Shown: positions 12,301-22,117 of the stretch, one piece after another | Layout: each line of letters starts with the position of its first letter | Position numbering within the stretch: position 1 is the first letter of the stretch | Assembly: GCA_021613375.1 (NCBI GenBank) | Contig: CM038709.1 | Coordinates: forward strand, 38,895,656 to 38,959,655 | Source of the DNA: Megaleporinus macrocephalus | Taxonomy: Eukaryota; Chordata; Actinopteri; Characiformes; Anostomidae | Direction of reading: 5' to 3' | DNA length: 64,000 nucleotides | The notes under the pieces: generated by a model | Seen by the model: the letters and a program-made list of their open reading frames with translations, nothing else | Told to the model about the DNA's origin: nothing | The model's database searches: none | Made by a program: the position numbers and the translations under genes

Positions 12301-15300
12301 CCCTCAGGCAGTATACATTGCAACAGGCATGTTTAACAGGCATTCTATACTGGAAATCACTGCATGGGTTCAGGAACACTTCCATAAATCATTGACTGTA
12401 AACATAGTTCACTATGCAATCCACAAATGCAAGTTAAAGCTGTATCATACAAAAAAAGACACCATATGTCAAACCTATCCAGAAACGCTGCTATCTTCTC
12501 TGGACCAAAGGCTGTAAATAGAGAAATAGAGATGTATCTCTCACTAAAAATGAGAAATCAGTTCTATGATCAGATAAGTCTTCTCTACAGTGGAAACTAC
12601 GAATGCTATGTCCTGCAGACTCAAGAGAAGAGGGCTGCATTAGTGCTTATGGCGCGGGCAGGAAAAACACTATCAATGCTGAACAGTATACAGAGGTTTT
12701 AGAACCATATATCTTCCTATCCAGACAGCGTCTCTCACAGGGAAGGACTTGTATATTTCAGCAAGACAATGTTAAACTACAGATTGCATCCATCCCAACA
12801 GCATGGTTTCACAAAAGAAGAGTCTGGGAGCTGAACTGACCGACCTGCAGTCCAGACCTTTCACCAACAAAATATTTGGCGCATCATGAAATGAAAAATC
12901 CAGCGTATACGATCCAGGACTGTTAATCAACTAGTGTCCTACATCAGACCAGAATGGGGCAACATTCCTCTCCCAAAGCACCAGCAACTGGTCTCCTCAC
13001 TTCCCAGACATTTACAGGCTCTTGTTAAAAGAAGAGTAGATGCTATATAATGATAGACATGGCCCTGTCCCAACTTTTCTGAGATGTGTTGCTGCCATAA
13101 AGTTCTAAATGGGTTAATAAATGGGTTAAAAATTAATAATTTCATTTTACAATGTAAAGGGGGACAAGGGGACTTTTGATGGATTTTGGGACACATCCAG
13201 TGACCATACAAATTGCTCAGCTTGGCCATTTCTCCATAGCAGACCAATATGTAGCTCCTCCTTCAAAAATTAGTCAGTCCGGTTACCTCACAGTGGTCTC
13301 TGGTGGTTTCGGAATATCCATCAACCCAGTAAAGCAAACATCTCACAGGGTGCACGTGTGCTCCCAGGTCTCTCTCTGAGCCATGTCCTTATCCTCAGGA
13401 CATCTAGGGTTAGGGTTAGTATTCAATCCTCCTCCCCAATGTATGGCTTTACTATTCTTAGCAATTCTGGCATCAGCCACTCTCCTCTTCTATTGCCACC
13501 CAATGTGCCTTGTAGGGTGCTGATTGTTTATGCTGAAACCTTAACTTTTATCCTCAGTCAAGCATATGGTCTGTCCACCAGGGCTTCCTCTTTTGCTGTC
13601 CTGTAGCTGGGCTCCATGATGAGCCTCTTCAAGCTGCCTCTTCCACTGTTTCTTCCTCCTCTGTCCAAAGACTTTTGTCTTTGAGGTTGTGGAAGCTCCA
13701 TGCCTCTTCTGGCACCTAGTTGGCGCTATCCCAGAAGACATGGCATACATTGTGTTTTCAGCGAATGCTCTTTTACTGAAATAGAAGCAGGGTAGAACCA
13801 TCACTCAGTGCTGACTGAAGAGGCACACGCCACAGAAAGCTGTGAGGATCTTAGACATGTGTTCTTGACATATATGCTTTGAATCTGTTTTAATATAAAA
13901 AATATATAACTCTAAATTGAAATTGCAGTCAGCCAAACCTCAAGTCCAACTGTTGTTTTTGCCGGCCTGAAGACCAGTGTTCCGCGATGCTGCTGAATGG
14001 GGTGAAGAACCATCAAGTCAAATTCATGCATGGGCATAGCAGTGCACTTTTTCTGGTTGCCATATGGATCCTGAATGTCTTAATGTGTGAAGTTTTCTTA
14101 TCGTGCCAGTTTTAGATTGCTCTATGCAGATTCACAACTATATTTTTTTCTCAAGCCTTACACAAGAGGCAGAAAACTATACTGGATATTCATTTTATTG
14201 ATAAATTATAGTTTGCTTCGTATAAGACATTAAAAAATATATTATTATTTCTTCTGTACAGAACCCAGGCCTACTCCACCAAAAGAAACAAACCCAAACC
14301 CAGCCAATCAGCCAGTGTGTCTTGCTACTGATACAGCTGCAGTAACTTTCCCTGTAACGACTGTAGAGGTGTACGGAACCTCTCCTGCTGATGTTGCCAA
14401 AGTCAAGAAGCTCCTGGATGACCTTATCTCTGAAGAATGCACCAGCAGAGACGTCCAGTCCAGTTACCTGGCCAACCTTCAAGAAGCTGATAAGGAGGCC
14501 ATCGTCGCCCTTAGCAAGAACAACGAAGTGCAGATACTTGTGGCTTCCTCAGACATGCTAACTGTTTCAGGGAAGAAGGACGATGTGTTAGATACAGTTT
14601 TGAACATCTCATCCTTCATCCAGGCTGCCATGGAGAGAGAAGCCCAAGAAAGTGAGAAGAGTAGACTGAGTGAGACTTTGTGCTGGGAGGTGGCTGAAGG
14701 AGAGACTTGGGTACCACTGGACTCCAACATTAGCTACCAGCTGGAGTTAGCCTTTCACAGAAAAGAGCAGAACTTTACCTACGAGGAGGATGGAGAGGTT
14801 TACACAGTGGATTTCAAGCAGCTGATGCGGGTAAACAGCAGGGGAATGTCCTGCAAGATAAAGAGAACCCTGATTGGTGACCCTGACACAGGTAAAGGTC
14901 TTCATGATTTGATACAAGAGGCTCTGGTTATTGAGACATACACTAACAATGATCAGGCGAAAAGGCATTAGTGACAGAAAAGGCAGAGCTACAGCCAATT
15001 TCATCTTAAAAGGCTACAGACAAATGTATCAGACAAAAATAACCTGGGTGAATACAAAAACGGTGATTTCATTTATTAAGGAAAAAAAGCTATCCAAACC
15101 AACCTGGCCTTATGTAAAAAAGAAATTGCCCCCATTCAATTAACCACATTTTTTTTTTCACTAGCCACACCCAGGCCTGATTACCGCCAGACCTGTAGAA
15201 TCAGGAAATCACTTAAATAGAACCAGTCTGACAACATGATGTAGGCCAAAAGATCTCAAACAGCAAAACAATATGCCCCTATCTAAAGAAATCCAAGAGC

Positions 15301-16990
15301 AGATGAGAAACAGTCATTGACATAAAAAGACTACAAAGCCATTTCTAAGGTTTTGGGGCTCCAGTGAACCACAGTGAGAGCTATTATCCACAAATACAGA
15401 AAATGAACCTTCCCAGGAGTGGCCAGCCTACCAAAATTACTCCAAGAGTACATCGACGACTTATCGAGAAGGTCACAAAAGAACCCTGAACAACATCTAA
15501 AGCACTGCAGGCCTCACTTGCCTCAGAAAGAGACTGGGCCAAAATGGTATTCATGGGAGATAAAATAAAAATATTTTAAAAATAAAAATAAAAAAAATAA
15601 TAATAAAAAAAAAAAAAAAAGGCCCATCTCACATTTGCCAAAAACGTCTTGATATTCCCCAGACTTTTTGGGAAAAAATTTTGTGGACTGATGAGACAAA
15701 GGCATTTCACACCAAACCACTCACAATTATTTTGTTTACATGTTGTCTACTTAATTATGCAGACGTTTTTTTATCTCTGTAGCTCCATCCCTGGTTCTAC
15801 AATAGTTGTATTGTTATGGTTGCAAGTTGCACGTTGCGAATTGCGAAGTGTTATTTGTTTTTTGCTTTCTGCCAGACCTTCGCCATGTAACTCATCCCGC
15901 AGCTTTCAAAATATCAATGCCGCTCCAACTCCAGATTGTCCGGTGCTTTTTGATTATATGCACAGATTCCAGTAAACAACAAAATTTTCCCAAATTTTTT
16001 CCCATAGAGAATGAATAGGATAGAAATATTCATGTCAATCAACTGAACTTCTGCTCGACCAACAGACCCCATGTCACATACACTGACTCAGGGCAGACGC
16101 CCGACCATGACTGCAGTGTTGGTTTGATCGACACTCGTCTGTTTGTCGTTTTTTCCCAGCCCTCCTTTTCCCCCCTATGGAGTCCCATTCATTTTCAAGC
16201 GCACTCAAATATGGTTTCGGTAAACTTACAGCCACCAAACTGCATGTACTCACTCAGGGCAGGTCCTCAAACACACTGTCCTGCACTCCTGTACTTGTCG
16301 TTTATTCATCCCTTGTTCCTTGCACTACTTAAGCTGCGCAACCATCCTGCGTTTCACTTTTCTAGTTAATACTGAGTTGCAGTTTAATTGAGTTTACAAT
16401 GTTTAATAGTAAAATACTGTTTAACTAAACAAACATAAACATAACTTAATATAAATCTAAAATAATTTTAGCTGTCATTGTCAGATATCAGGCCCTTGAA
16501 AAGCAACAACATTTAATACCGTTCAGGTCCTAGTGCAAGACCCTTATTCTCTGATTAGACTCCTGAAGGCCTCTGTGCAGTGCAGGTTGGCCAGTGGAGG
16601 GATGTCACTGGACTTGTTCATGAAATGAATCCCTCAGGACAGCTATACTTTATTTCTGATCAGATCTGCTGTACTAAACATCTGCAACTCTGTTCCTCCA
16701 GCTATTATTCCGCCGCCACCAACATGGACTAAAATGGAAGGACGGGACTTGGAAGTAATTCTGCTCACTCCAGATTCAGAAGAGTACAAGAAAGTAGAGA
16801 CAGCTTTTCTGAGCTCCAGTCAGCACCAGGATGTAGATCCTGTTCAGGTTGTGCAGGTAAGAAAACACATGAAACCTGCCTCTGTTGAAAATCATTGGAA
16901 AATAATTTTCTTAATTCAAGTTCAATCATTAAAAAAATGGTTTAGCAGTCATGTGTCATCCATGTTTTTATGGTTTTTGTATGTAATTGT

Positions 16991-17026
<36 letters not shown>

Positions 17027-20000
17027 TTCAGGCTTTTATTATATCCAGCTACTTGTTTATCTGTTGCTATAATTTAATAAATAGATTTTTTATGTAGTTC
17101 CGTTTTATTACAACATATAGCAAGCCCTAATATATTATCTAGTTACTCAATAAATAAAGTTTTACAATATAGTATATTCACTGCATATGACTGTGAGCAT
17201 GAGCATTTAACAAAAACTCCTCAAGCGTTGTTAAGTAAAGCCAGTGGTTCAGTGTCTTGTACAGTCAAGGTTAAAGGTTAAAGCTCTGCTGGGTTCCTGG
17301 GTTCTGTGTGGTGCCTTTATTTTCATTAATTTGTTACCTGTTGTTATGGGCATGGATTTTCTTGTGTGTTTGTGTGTTCTTTCGATGTTTCTGTCCACTG
17401 TTTATAGTCCTGTCCGGTATTCCTGTTTGCTTCACTCCAGAATCCGTTCCATAGTTTGGCTCCTCCTCCCCTTTAAAAGAGGCGCCGGCTTCTCACACCC
17501 CTTAGGAAGACCTCATTCAGATTGTGACTTGTTGTTGAATACTCTGTTTGCTCTGCTTGTTATCGACCCTGCTAAATCTTTGACTTTTGATCTTTTGCCT
17601 GCCCCTTTTGTTTTGATTGCTGTTTGTATATATTGTATAATTGTAAATAGAACCGGTTGTAGAGAGTGACTGCCATTTTGTTTGGGGAGTGGGTTTTTGT
17701 CTGTGTTTTGAGTAGCTAGCGAGTGAGGCTAGCACTGTGTCTTTGTCTTGTCTTTTGTTGTAGGTTAGTCAGTTTCTGTCAAATAGTTAGTGTGGGGTTT
17801 GTTTGTTTTGGCCTGGGTCACTCTTGAGGTCATTATCTGGTTCACCTGAAAATAAGCCACGTTACACTTTTGTAAACTGAGTAAACTTGTCTTGTCTGTC
17901 ACTTTAACAATTTCCCATTTTTCATTAGATGTGTTGCGGCCTGACCTAGACCGGGTCGTAACACTGTCTGTAAGTGGCAGAGCTAAAGTTTTAAAGGTTA
18001 CATTAACTCTGACTAAATATTGACCCATTAAATTTACACAGAGGTGTCAAGTAATGAAGTACAAATAATTTATCTTACTTTTTATCTTACTCTTATCTTA
18101 ATTTTGGTTATTTTCCAGTTACTTTACTGAAGTAATTATTTTTCAGCTGACTTTTTACTTCTACTCCTTACATTTACACTCCATTATCAGTACTTTCTAC
18201 TCCTTACATTTACACTCCATAATCAGCACTTTCTACTACTTACAGTTACACTCCATTATCAGTACTTTCTACTACTTACATTTACACTCCATTATCAGTA
18301 CTTTCTACTCCTTACATTTTAAAACTAGCCTCGTTACTCCTATTTCATTTCAGCTTGTTTTCTTTCACATACATTTACATTCCAGTAAAGATTATTGATA
18401 ACATGCCTTTGAAGTTTGACTTTGTGCTCCATTACAATACTTACAGACATCACTAGACATCATATCTTCTGCTCCATCAAACACATGTTAATGCTCAGTA
18501 GTACACAGATATGCTTCTTTAATATATTTACATTGTACTAAACTACATTCAGTTTCAATGGGCGTATATGCAGCTAAAACAGGAAGCCTAGCGCATCCCA
18601 AATTTATCAACACTAACATCTTAATATATATATAATGTTATATAATATAACATTATAGTCATTATGGTTTTAGAAGAATGGGGTTTTTGGGGAGGTGGGC
18701 TAGTGCACTATAGACCCCTGTGGTGCAGCCTAAGCTTTTGTCCTTAATGCCATTTTATTTCCCTTACATTACTTTTACTTTATACTTTAAGTAATTTTGA
18801 AAGCAGTACTTTTATACTTATACTGGAGTAATAAGCTTGAGTTGATACTTCAACTTCTACAGAAGTATTTTTAAACCCTAGTATCTATACTTCTACCTGA
18901 GTAATGATACATAAGAAGACAGGTTACCTTCTTGAATCTCTGGAACTGAAGCCAATTGTTAATCCCTTTATCACAAGCTCACTTCAGTTTGAGGTAAAAT
19001 TGTTTCCAAGTGTTTGTGATAAATCACTTGCATTATGTTTTCTATTATTTCAGATTCGCAGAATTCAGAATAAAGGCCAGTGGCAGGCATACTCTGTGCT
19101 GAAGCAGGGGGTGGATAAGAAATACCCCAACCAGAACAATGAGCAATTTCTCTATCATGGCACCTCTAAAGAAATCTGCCAGAAAATCAACAACAATGGC
19201 TTCAACAGGAGCTTCTGTGGAAGAAACGGTATGTCCTATTTCAGATGTACAGAGAGCAAGCGATGTGTCCAAGAAGTAATATCCATAAAAAGTATCAGGG
19301 GCTCGAGTGGGACTTGTTTTCATATCAGGAGTTGCATGATGCACACCATCCCAACACTACAGACACACACACATAAAAATGGAAGGCATTGCATCAAGCA
19401 AGGGACTGCGGGACAGTGAGTGCCTTACATATTCTGATATTTCAACACTGATACAAGATAAAAGCAGCAAATCAGAAAGCTGGATTTACATAAACACTGC
19501 AGTGCCTTTACTGTAAAGCTGATCAGCTGAGATGTACAAATGGGACAGCTTAGCAGTACAAAGAAAAATAAAACAGCAAATATAAAACTAAAACTTAATT
19601 AATGGCAGATATGAAACATGTGTATGGTCCGTGTCTTACCTCTAATGACTCGATGCATTGAAGTTAAGCTTGATTTTTGCTTTGAAATCTTTATAAGAAC
19701 TGTGTCAGCTTTTGTATTCAAAGAGCCCTCTTTGTAAAATTCACAAAATACCAAACACAACAACTTGTATTTTGCCATTTTTGGATTGCAAACTTTTATT
19801 TTGCAAGTTTAGGAGGAGTAGAACATGACATAGGGGTAGCATCTGTTCATAACTTTATGTAAACTGTATGCAGTGCTCTAATAATAAAGTAATACACTCT
19901 GTAAAGTTGTCTGTTGTGTCAACCAGTACTAGATTGGATGCTGTGGCCAAATTCACATCATTGTGCTAAATATTCTCGAGGTTAGCTTCTTAACTGAATT

Positions 20001-20725
20001 TCCATTCCGCCTTAAATGGGGCATCAGCTGGCATGACGGCATCCATCCAAGCATCTGATCGCAGCTCCTAAATCATTAAAAAAAAGGAGCAGGAAATGAG
20101 AATAAAAACTTTATCTAATCTCTATCTCAGTAATGGCAGCAAGCCTAGGGTGTATCAATAGAAGCTGGAGCCATTGGTTTAATGCCTAATTATTACAAAT
20201 ATAAACTTGGATGTAGCATTTATAGTTTAGGTGTTCTTTTGCCCATAGGCAGGAGCTTATACATTAGAGCTAACCATCCCAAAACTTCACCAAACTCTCA
20301 CAATTACCCTCTCTGGCATTGACTAGGATGCTCATCAGGATATAACAGGGCTTCATTAACTCTAGCAGTGATAACTGTTTGCACTGATAGTTCCAAGATA
20401 TGTTCAACCCAACTTTCATGTCTTTTAAGCTGTCGTTCATGGTGAGGGCACCTACTTTGCCAAAGATGCCTGGTACTCCTGCCACGACCATTACTCAAGC
20501 CCAGATGAGAAGGGATTAAAGTACATCTACAGAGCCAGAGTTGTGACCGGATTGCCATGTAAAGGACGTAGAGGAATGAAGGAGCCGGACCCTTTGGACC
20601 CATACAATCCCCAAGCTGGTCTATATGATTGCGCTGTGAATGATCTGCAGAATCCATTCATCTTTGTGGTGTTCTGTGACGCGGGGGCTTACCCAGACTA
20701 TCTGATCGTCTTCAATAATGTGTGA
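206..20725 (+). CDS. parp14: PARP14-like macro-PARP with two WASP-type GBD modules (5'-partial)
   Basis: Exons read from the sequence: 206-369, 1230-1334, 1434-1496, 2013-2189, 3169-3341, 4487-4572, 5563-5605, 5835-5988, 7524-7644, 11434-11458, 11612-11762, 14262-14891, 16702-16856, 19054-19228, 20430-20725 (TGA at 20723-20725). All have AG acceptors and GT donors, and from 1230 onward every junction keeps one frame (about 784 residues). Domain order is macrodomain end, macrodomain, GBD-like 1, GBD-like 2, KH-like, WWE, PARP catalytic. Family knowledge: PARP14-type proteins are interferon-linked mono-ADP-ribosyltransferases that act in antiviral and antibacterial defence. Macro, KH-like, WWE and catalytic parts match that family; the GBD modules in the linker are not part of mammalian PARP9/14/15 as I know them. 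The 5' exons lie left of the window. Exons 206-369 and 1230-1334 do not join in phase, so one exon or the true donor is missed there. Fish have several parp14 paralogues; which one this is cannot be told. Confidence 0.88.
370..1229 (+). repeat. Foldback (inverted-repeat) element in intron
   Basis: Between about 640 and 965 two arms are inverted copies: GACCACCACAGAGCAGGTA-type sequence near 763-782 and its reverse complement near 930-950, with the CAGTGACACTGA/CAGTATCACTAC pair inside. Related arms occur at 21180-21540 and 27680-27900. This is a non-autonomous hairpin element of the kind common in fish. The rest of the stretch is AT-rich intron, including a poly(T) run near 1061-1090. A missing small exon may also hide here. 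Confidence 0.6.
1230..3341 (+). CDS. parp14: Complete macrodomain in four exons
   Basis: Exons 1230-1334, 1434-1496, 2013-2189 and 3169-3341 join in phase. Key blocks in order: VEIKKGDITKETTPAVVNTT (start of the fold), GVSGAMIRAAGPSVEKECRQ (glycine-rich ADP-ribose loop and helix), NIIHMIGP, ISAVSFPAVGTG (phosphate loop) and GGGLEGEEAMTAMLEAFEDH with a closing strand. This is the usual macrodomain order, and the four-exon layout is typical of macro-PARPs. It should bind ADP-ribose on protein targets. Whether it also hydrolyses ADP-ribose cannot be told by eye. Confidence 0.88.
2640..2835 (+). repeat. Short palindromic MITE
   Basis: Ends are inverted copies of one sequence: CTCTAGACCAGTGGTCCCAA at 2650 and TGGGAACCACAGGTCTAGGC near 2811-2830. 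It lies in the macrodomain intron and has no coding content. Family name not assigned. Confidence 0.6.
3446..3931 (+). mobile_element. Tc1-like element, internally deleted
   Basis: Terminal sequences TATTGCCAAAAGTGTTCACT at 3452 and the inverse TACTTTTGGCAATACAGTG near 3909-3927 frame a copy that keeps only the two ends of a longer Tc1-like element, seen also at 6076-7088, 43478-43605 and 44880-45420. The transposase middle is gone, so it cannot move by itself. Confidence 0.75.
3985..4320 (+). mobile_element. tRNA-derived SINE-like element
   Basis: The head contains GAGCACTGTCGCCTCACAGC and a B-box-like GGTTCAATTCC, as in tRNA-headed fish SINEs. The body holds TTTCCTCCCACAGTCCAAAG, and the tail ends in TGGATGGATGG. 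It sits in the intron before the first GBD exon. Confidence 0.75.
4487..5988 (+). CDS. parp14: WASP-like GBD module, copy 1 (acidic lead, degenerate CRIB)
   Basis: Exons 4487-4572, 5563-5605 and 5835-5988. The first encodes an acidic stretch (13 D/E and one R in 29 residues) ending SHTFQ. The second gives HADQLFWDPETGFD, aligning with the WASP CRIB tail HxxHVGWDPxTGFD but without the second His, Val and Gly. The third gives the GBD core (NLDPELKTLF, CGISDAQLKD, KVIYDFVEEKGGVEAV), close to N-WASP. The N-WASP GBD binds Cdc42 and its own VCA helix. Since the CRIB core is lost, copy 1 probably does not bind Cdc42 but may keep the hydrophobic helix-binding surface (inference). Splice phases inside the module (2, 0, 1) equal those of copy 2. 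Confidence 0.86.
6076..7088 (+). mobile_element. Tc1-like transposon, degenerate
   Basis: The left end near 6076 and the right end (TACTTTTGGCAATATAGTGT, 7069-7088) match the 3446-3931 copy, but this one retains fragments of a transposase gene broken by frameshifts and deletions (for example FHGRAAASKPYVTKHN at 6420-6470). It is a dead copy inside the intron between the two GBD modules. Confidence 0.8.
7524..11762 (+). CDS. parp14: WASP-like GBD module, copy 2 (polybasic tract, intact CRIB)
   Basis: Exons 7524-7644, 11434-11458 and 11612-11762. The first encodes a lysine tract (KNKKKKHKKKKKKK) followed by DIGGPHNFQ, like the N-WASP basic region and CRIB start. The 25-bp second exon gives HVGHVGFD, completing a full CRIB (I-x-x-P-x2-F-x-H-x2-H-V-G), though the WDPxTG segment of N-WASP is absent. 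The third gives NLDPELKNLFDMCGISDAQL and the remaining GBD helices (ICDFIEKRGGVEAVKEQLRR). It is about 70% identical to copy 1 over 50 residues (35 matches by hand count). The module starts and ends in phase 1, the form suited to exon shuffling and tandem duplication. Cdc42 and PIP2 binding is plausible from the motifs but not shown. Confidence 0.88.
7927..8554 (+). repeat. 20-bp minisatellite, array 1
   Basis: Tandem copies of a 20-bp unit close to ACAGAGATACAGATATCCCT, with variants such as TCTTT and ATACT at the end of the unit. It lies in the intron that splits the CRIB motif of GBD copy 2. The reading frames through it carry no protein meaning. Confidence 0.92.
8555..9027 (-). mobile_element. 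Possible solo LTR inserted in the minisatellite
   Basis: A 473-bp non-repetitive block begins TGATGTTT and ends ACTACA (TG...CA). It is flanked on both sides by CTAC (8551-8554 and 9028-9031), as expected for a 4-bp target duplication. On the minus strand it has a TATA-rich stretch near 8973-8990 and AATAAA near 8637-8642. No internal coding region is present. A solo LTR is the best reading, but the family is unknown. Confidence 0.5.
9028..11165 (+). repeat. 20-bp minisatellite, array 2, with 60-bp higher-order unit
   Basis: This is the same 20-bp unit as array 1. Around 9030-9240 three 20-bp variants (ATACTAACAGAG, ATACTTACAGCG, ATCCCTACAAAG) recur in fixed order as a 60-bp higher-order unit. 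Longer blocks containing GGCATCTTTACAGAGACACT recur from 9260 to 10870. The array ends about 270 bases before the 25-bp CRIB exon. Confidence 0.92.
11826..13160 (+). mobile_element. Degenerate Tc1/mariner-type transposon
   Basis: The left end is CCCCAATTCCAACAAAGTTG, with CCCTGTCCCAACTTTTCTGA near the right end. Between them are decayed transposase blocks in shifting frames, including a TINAEQYTEVLEPY-type stretch and FQQDN near 12757-12772, followed by CSPDLSP near 12850. Several stops and frameshifts make it inactive. A related element is at 39167-39982. Confidence 0.75.
13161..14261 (+). other. Intron sequence, nothing identified
   Basis: No exon is needed here, since the exons ending at 11762 and starting at 14262 join in phase. 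A stretch at 13380-13800 has frames open for 60-87 codons on both strands with no family I recognise; it may be an old repeat fragment. A two-copy GGGTTA run near 13408 is too short to mean anything. Confidence 0.5.
14262..14891 (+). CDS. parp14: KH-like and WWE domain exon
   Basis: A single 630-bp exon joined in phase to the second GBD module. After a Pro/Asn-rich linker comes a KH-like region of the PARP14 kind (TTVEVYGTSPADVAKVKKLL to about residue 125 of the exon). Then follows a WWE domain: CWEVAEGETWVPLD, YQLELAFHRKEQNFTYEEDG, VYTVDFKQLMRVN and KIKRTL. WWE domains bind ADP-ribose or iso-ADP-ribose units. The order KH-like then WWE just before the catalytic domain is the PARP14/PARP11-type layout. 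Confidence 0.9.
15070..15725 (+). mobile_element. Truncated Tc1-like transposon
   Basis: The start of the element and the beginning of a decayed transposase gene can be recognised (TTCCCAGGAGTGGCCAGCCT near 15410-15430, CATCGACGACTTATCGAGAA near 15452-15471). It is interrupted by A-rich sequence at 15560-15620 and ends without the second half of the gene. Confidence 0.6.
16702..20725 (+). CDS. parp14: PARP catalytic (ART) domain, H-Y-L type
   Basis: Exons 16702-16856, 19054-19228 and 20430-20725. After PPPPTWTKMEG comes the fold start (IRRIQNKGQWQAYSVLK), then the NAD+-binding FLYHGTS (triad His), the GEGTYFAKDAWYS strand (triad Tyr) and the C-terminal AYPDYLIVFNN, where the third triad position is Leu rather than Glu. 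H-Y-L is the signature of mono-ADP-ribosyltransferases of the PARP14 class, so it is not expected to build chains. The domain is complete to the stop codon and shows no breaks. Introns hold MITE and simple-repeat sequence. Confidence 0.93.
16993..17028 (+). repeat. (TTTA)n microsatellite
   Basis: About nine TTTA units directly after the first catalytic-domain exon. A similar array lies at 41697-41731. Confidence 0.9.
17073..18030 (+). other. Intron sequence, nothing identified
   Basis: This part of the first catalytic-domain intron has open frames of up to 141 codons with no recognisable family. A hydrophobic frame at 17244-17669 has no support from splice phase or domain content, so it is left uncalled. 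Confidence 0.4.
18039..18905 (+). repeat. MITE with internal 34-bp tandem repeats
   Basis: The ends are GGTGTCAAGTAATGAAGTAC-like and ACTTCTACCTGAGTAATGAT-like, similar to a common hAT-type fish MITE. Inside, ACTTTCTACTCCTTACATTTACACTCCATTATC-type units of about 34 bp repeat at 18150-18315. No coding content. Confidence 0.55.
19229..20429 (+). other. Last intron of the macro-PARP, nothing identified
   Basis: AT-rich sequence between two catalytic-domain exons. No repeat family or gene could be recognised by eye. Confidence 0.5.
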
Positions 20726-20995
20726 ATACATGAAGTCACTCTACATCACTGTAATATGCAAATGACATGTTTCTATTTACTCACAGTGACCAAACTGACT
20801 GACCATGAATGTAAATTTATTGAATACTTCAAAGCGTATGGCAAAACTACACTCAAATATCGCTGAACTATTATTAGTAACTGTAAATGTAAAAACTGCA
20901 CTTCTCTTAATCTTTTAGGGTGATGTAGGTTATATTCCTTTTTTTTATAATTGTATTTTATACCAACAGCAATAAATGTACGTTAAACAAACATT
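20726..20995 (+). other. parp14: Macro-PARP 3' UTR with poly(A) signal
   Basis: The sequence after the stop contains AATAAA at 20971-20976, a suitable poly(A) signal about 245 bases downstream. No competing gene lies here. The transcript end itself is inferred. Confidence 0.6.
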
Positions 20996-21179
20996 TTACC
21001 TGCCGGTCTCATTTATTTGCTTCTGTAACTCCTGGTTCTTTCCAGTTACAAGTTCTTATTTGCATAACTTCAGTTCCAGTCAGCATAGGAGTGACTTGCT
21101 CAGGTCAGTAGAATGCTATTGTAAAGATGACAGCTCATCTGTTGCTGCACAGTTTGTGTTGGTCATCCTGTAGTCCTTC

Positions 21180-22117
21180 AACGGTGGTCACAGGCAGCTG
21201 CCCACAGGACACTGCTGACTGAATATTTTTGGTTGGTAGAATATTCTATGTCCAGCAGTGACACTGAGCTGTTTAAGAACTCCAGCAGCGCTGCTGTGAC
21301 TGATCCACTCATACCAGGACAACACACACTGTCAGTGTCACTGCAGTGCTGAAAATAACCCACCACCCAAATAATACCTTTTGTGCAGAGGTCCTGTGGG
21401 GGTCCTGACCACTGAAGAACAGAGTACACATGAACTACAGTCTGTAAATGTAGAACTACAAGGTGTTCCTATACGGTAAGTGGAGCTGATAAATGTACAG
21501 ACACTGTAGAAACAAGGAGGTGGTTTTAATGTTATGGCTGCCCCTCATGCTTCTCTTTTTAATGGAAACAACTGCCCACAGGGGGGTTCATTCATTCACA
21601 CTTTCTGCACAACGCTGACACAGCTTCCAACCTGATCTATAATCCACATGAAAGCATGTTCTTACAGTGTCATATTAGCAGAATAGCTCTGGGTGTTTAA
21701 TCCTGAAATCAATATATAAGTAGCCTTATTCTCATCTAGGCTAGAGCCCAGGGAGATAAGAGAGATGTTTACACTATACCCTCATCACATTAGACCACTG
21801 TGCCATCCAGATGTACCAGCACTGAGATTGGATGGGACTGTTTCAGCCATTCCCACTTTCCATAAAGACTCAGTCAGAGACTGCCTCTACCTGTGCAGAT
21901 TTGCCATCCAGACATCAAATAGAGATTCTCCTATCTTTTCCTTGGTATTTAGCTCATAAAATTGTAAATCCTGTTTGCCCGGAGGAGGTTCCTCCAGTCC
22001 GAGGGAGTTTTTCCTTGCCACTGTTGTCTCTGGCTTGCTCACTGGGGGATATATGTTGTAACTGTCTGTTTTTAAACTCCTGTTAAAATGCTTTGTGACA
22101 ACATCGTTGTAATAATT
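21180..22117 (+). repeat. Foldback arm plus fish dispersed repeat
   Basis: 21180-21540 is one arm of the foldback family seen at 640-965 (GCAGTGCTGAAAATAACCCA, then GGTCCTGTGGGGGTCCTGAC). 21960-22110 holds GGGAGTTTTTCCTTGCCACT and TGCTTTGTGACAAC, a tail typical of a widespread fish repeat. It is cut off by the LINE that starts at 22118. Confidence 0.6.

Noticed and set aside
12067..12839. Overlapping frames of 62-91 codons
   Set aside because: Pieces of a decayed Tc1/mariner transposase, not host genes.
13405..13420. GGGTTAGGGTTAG, interstitial telomere-like
   Set aside because: Only about two units; too short.
13921..14010. Possible extra PARP exon after an AATTGCAG acceptor
   Set aside because: Its frame hits a stop soon, and exons 11762 and 14262 already join in phase without it.
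17244..17669. 141-codon hydrophobic frame in a PARP intron
   Set aside because: No family recognised, and the flanking catalytic exons do not need it. Probably chance or an old repeat.
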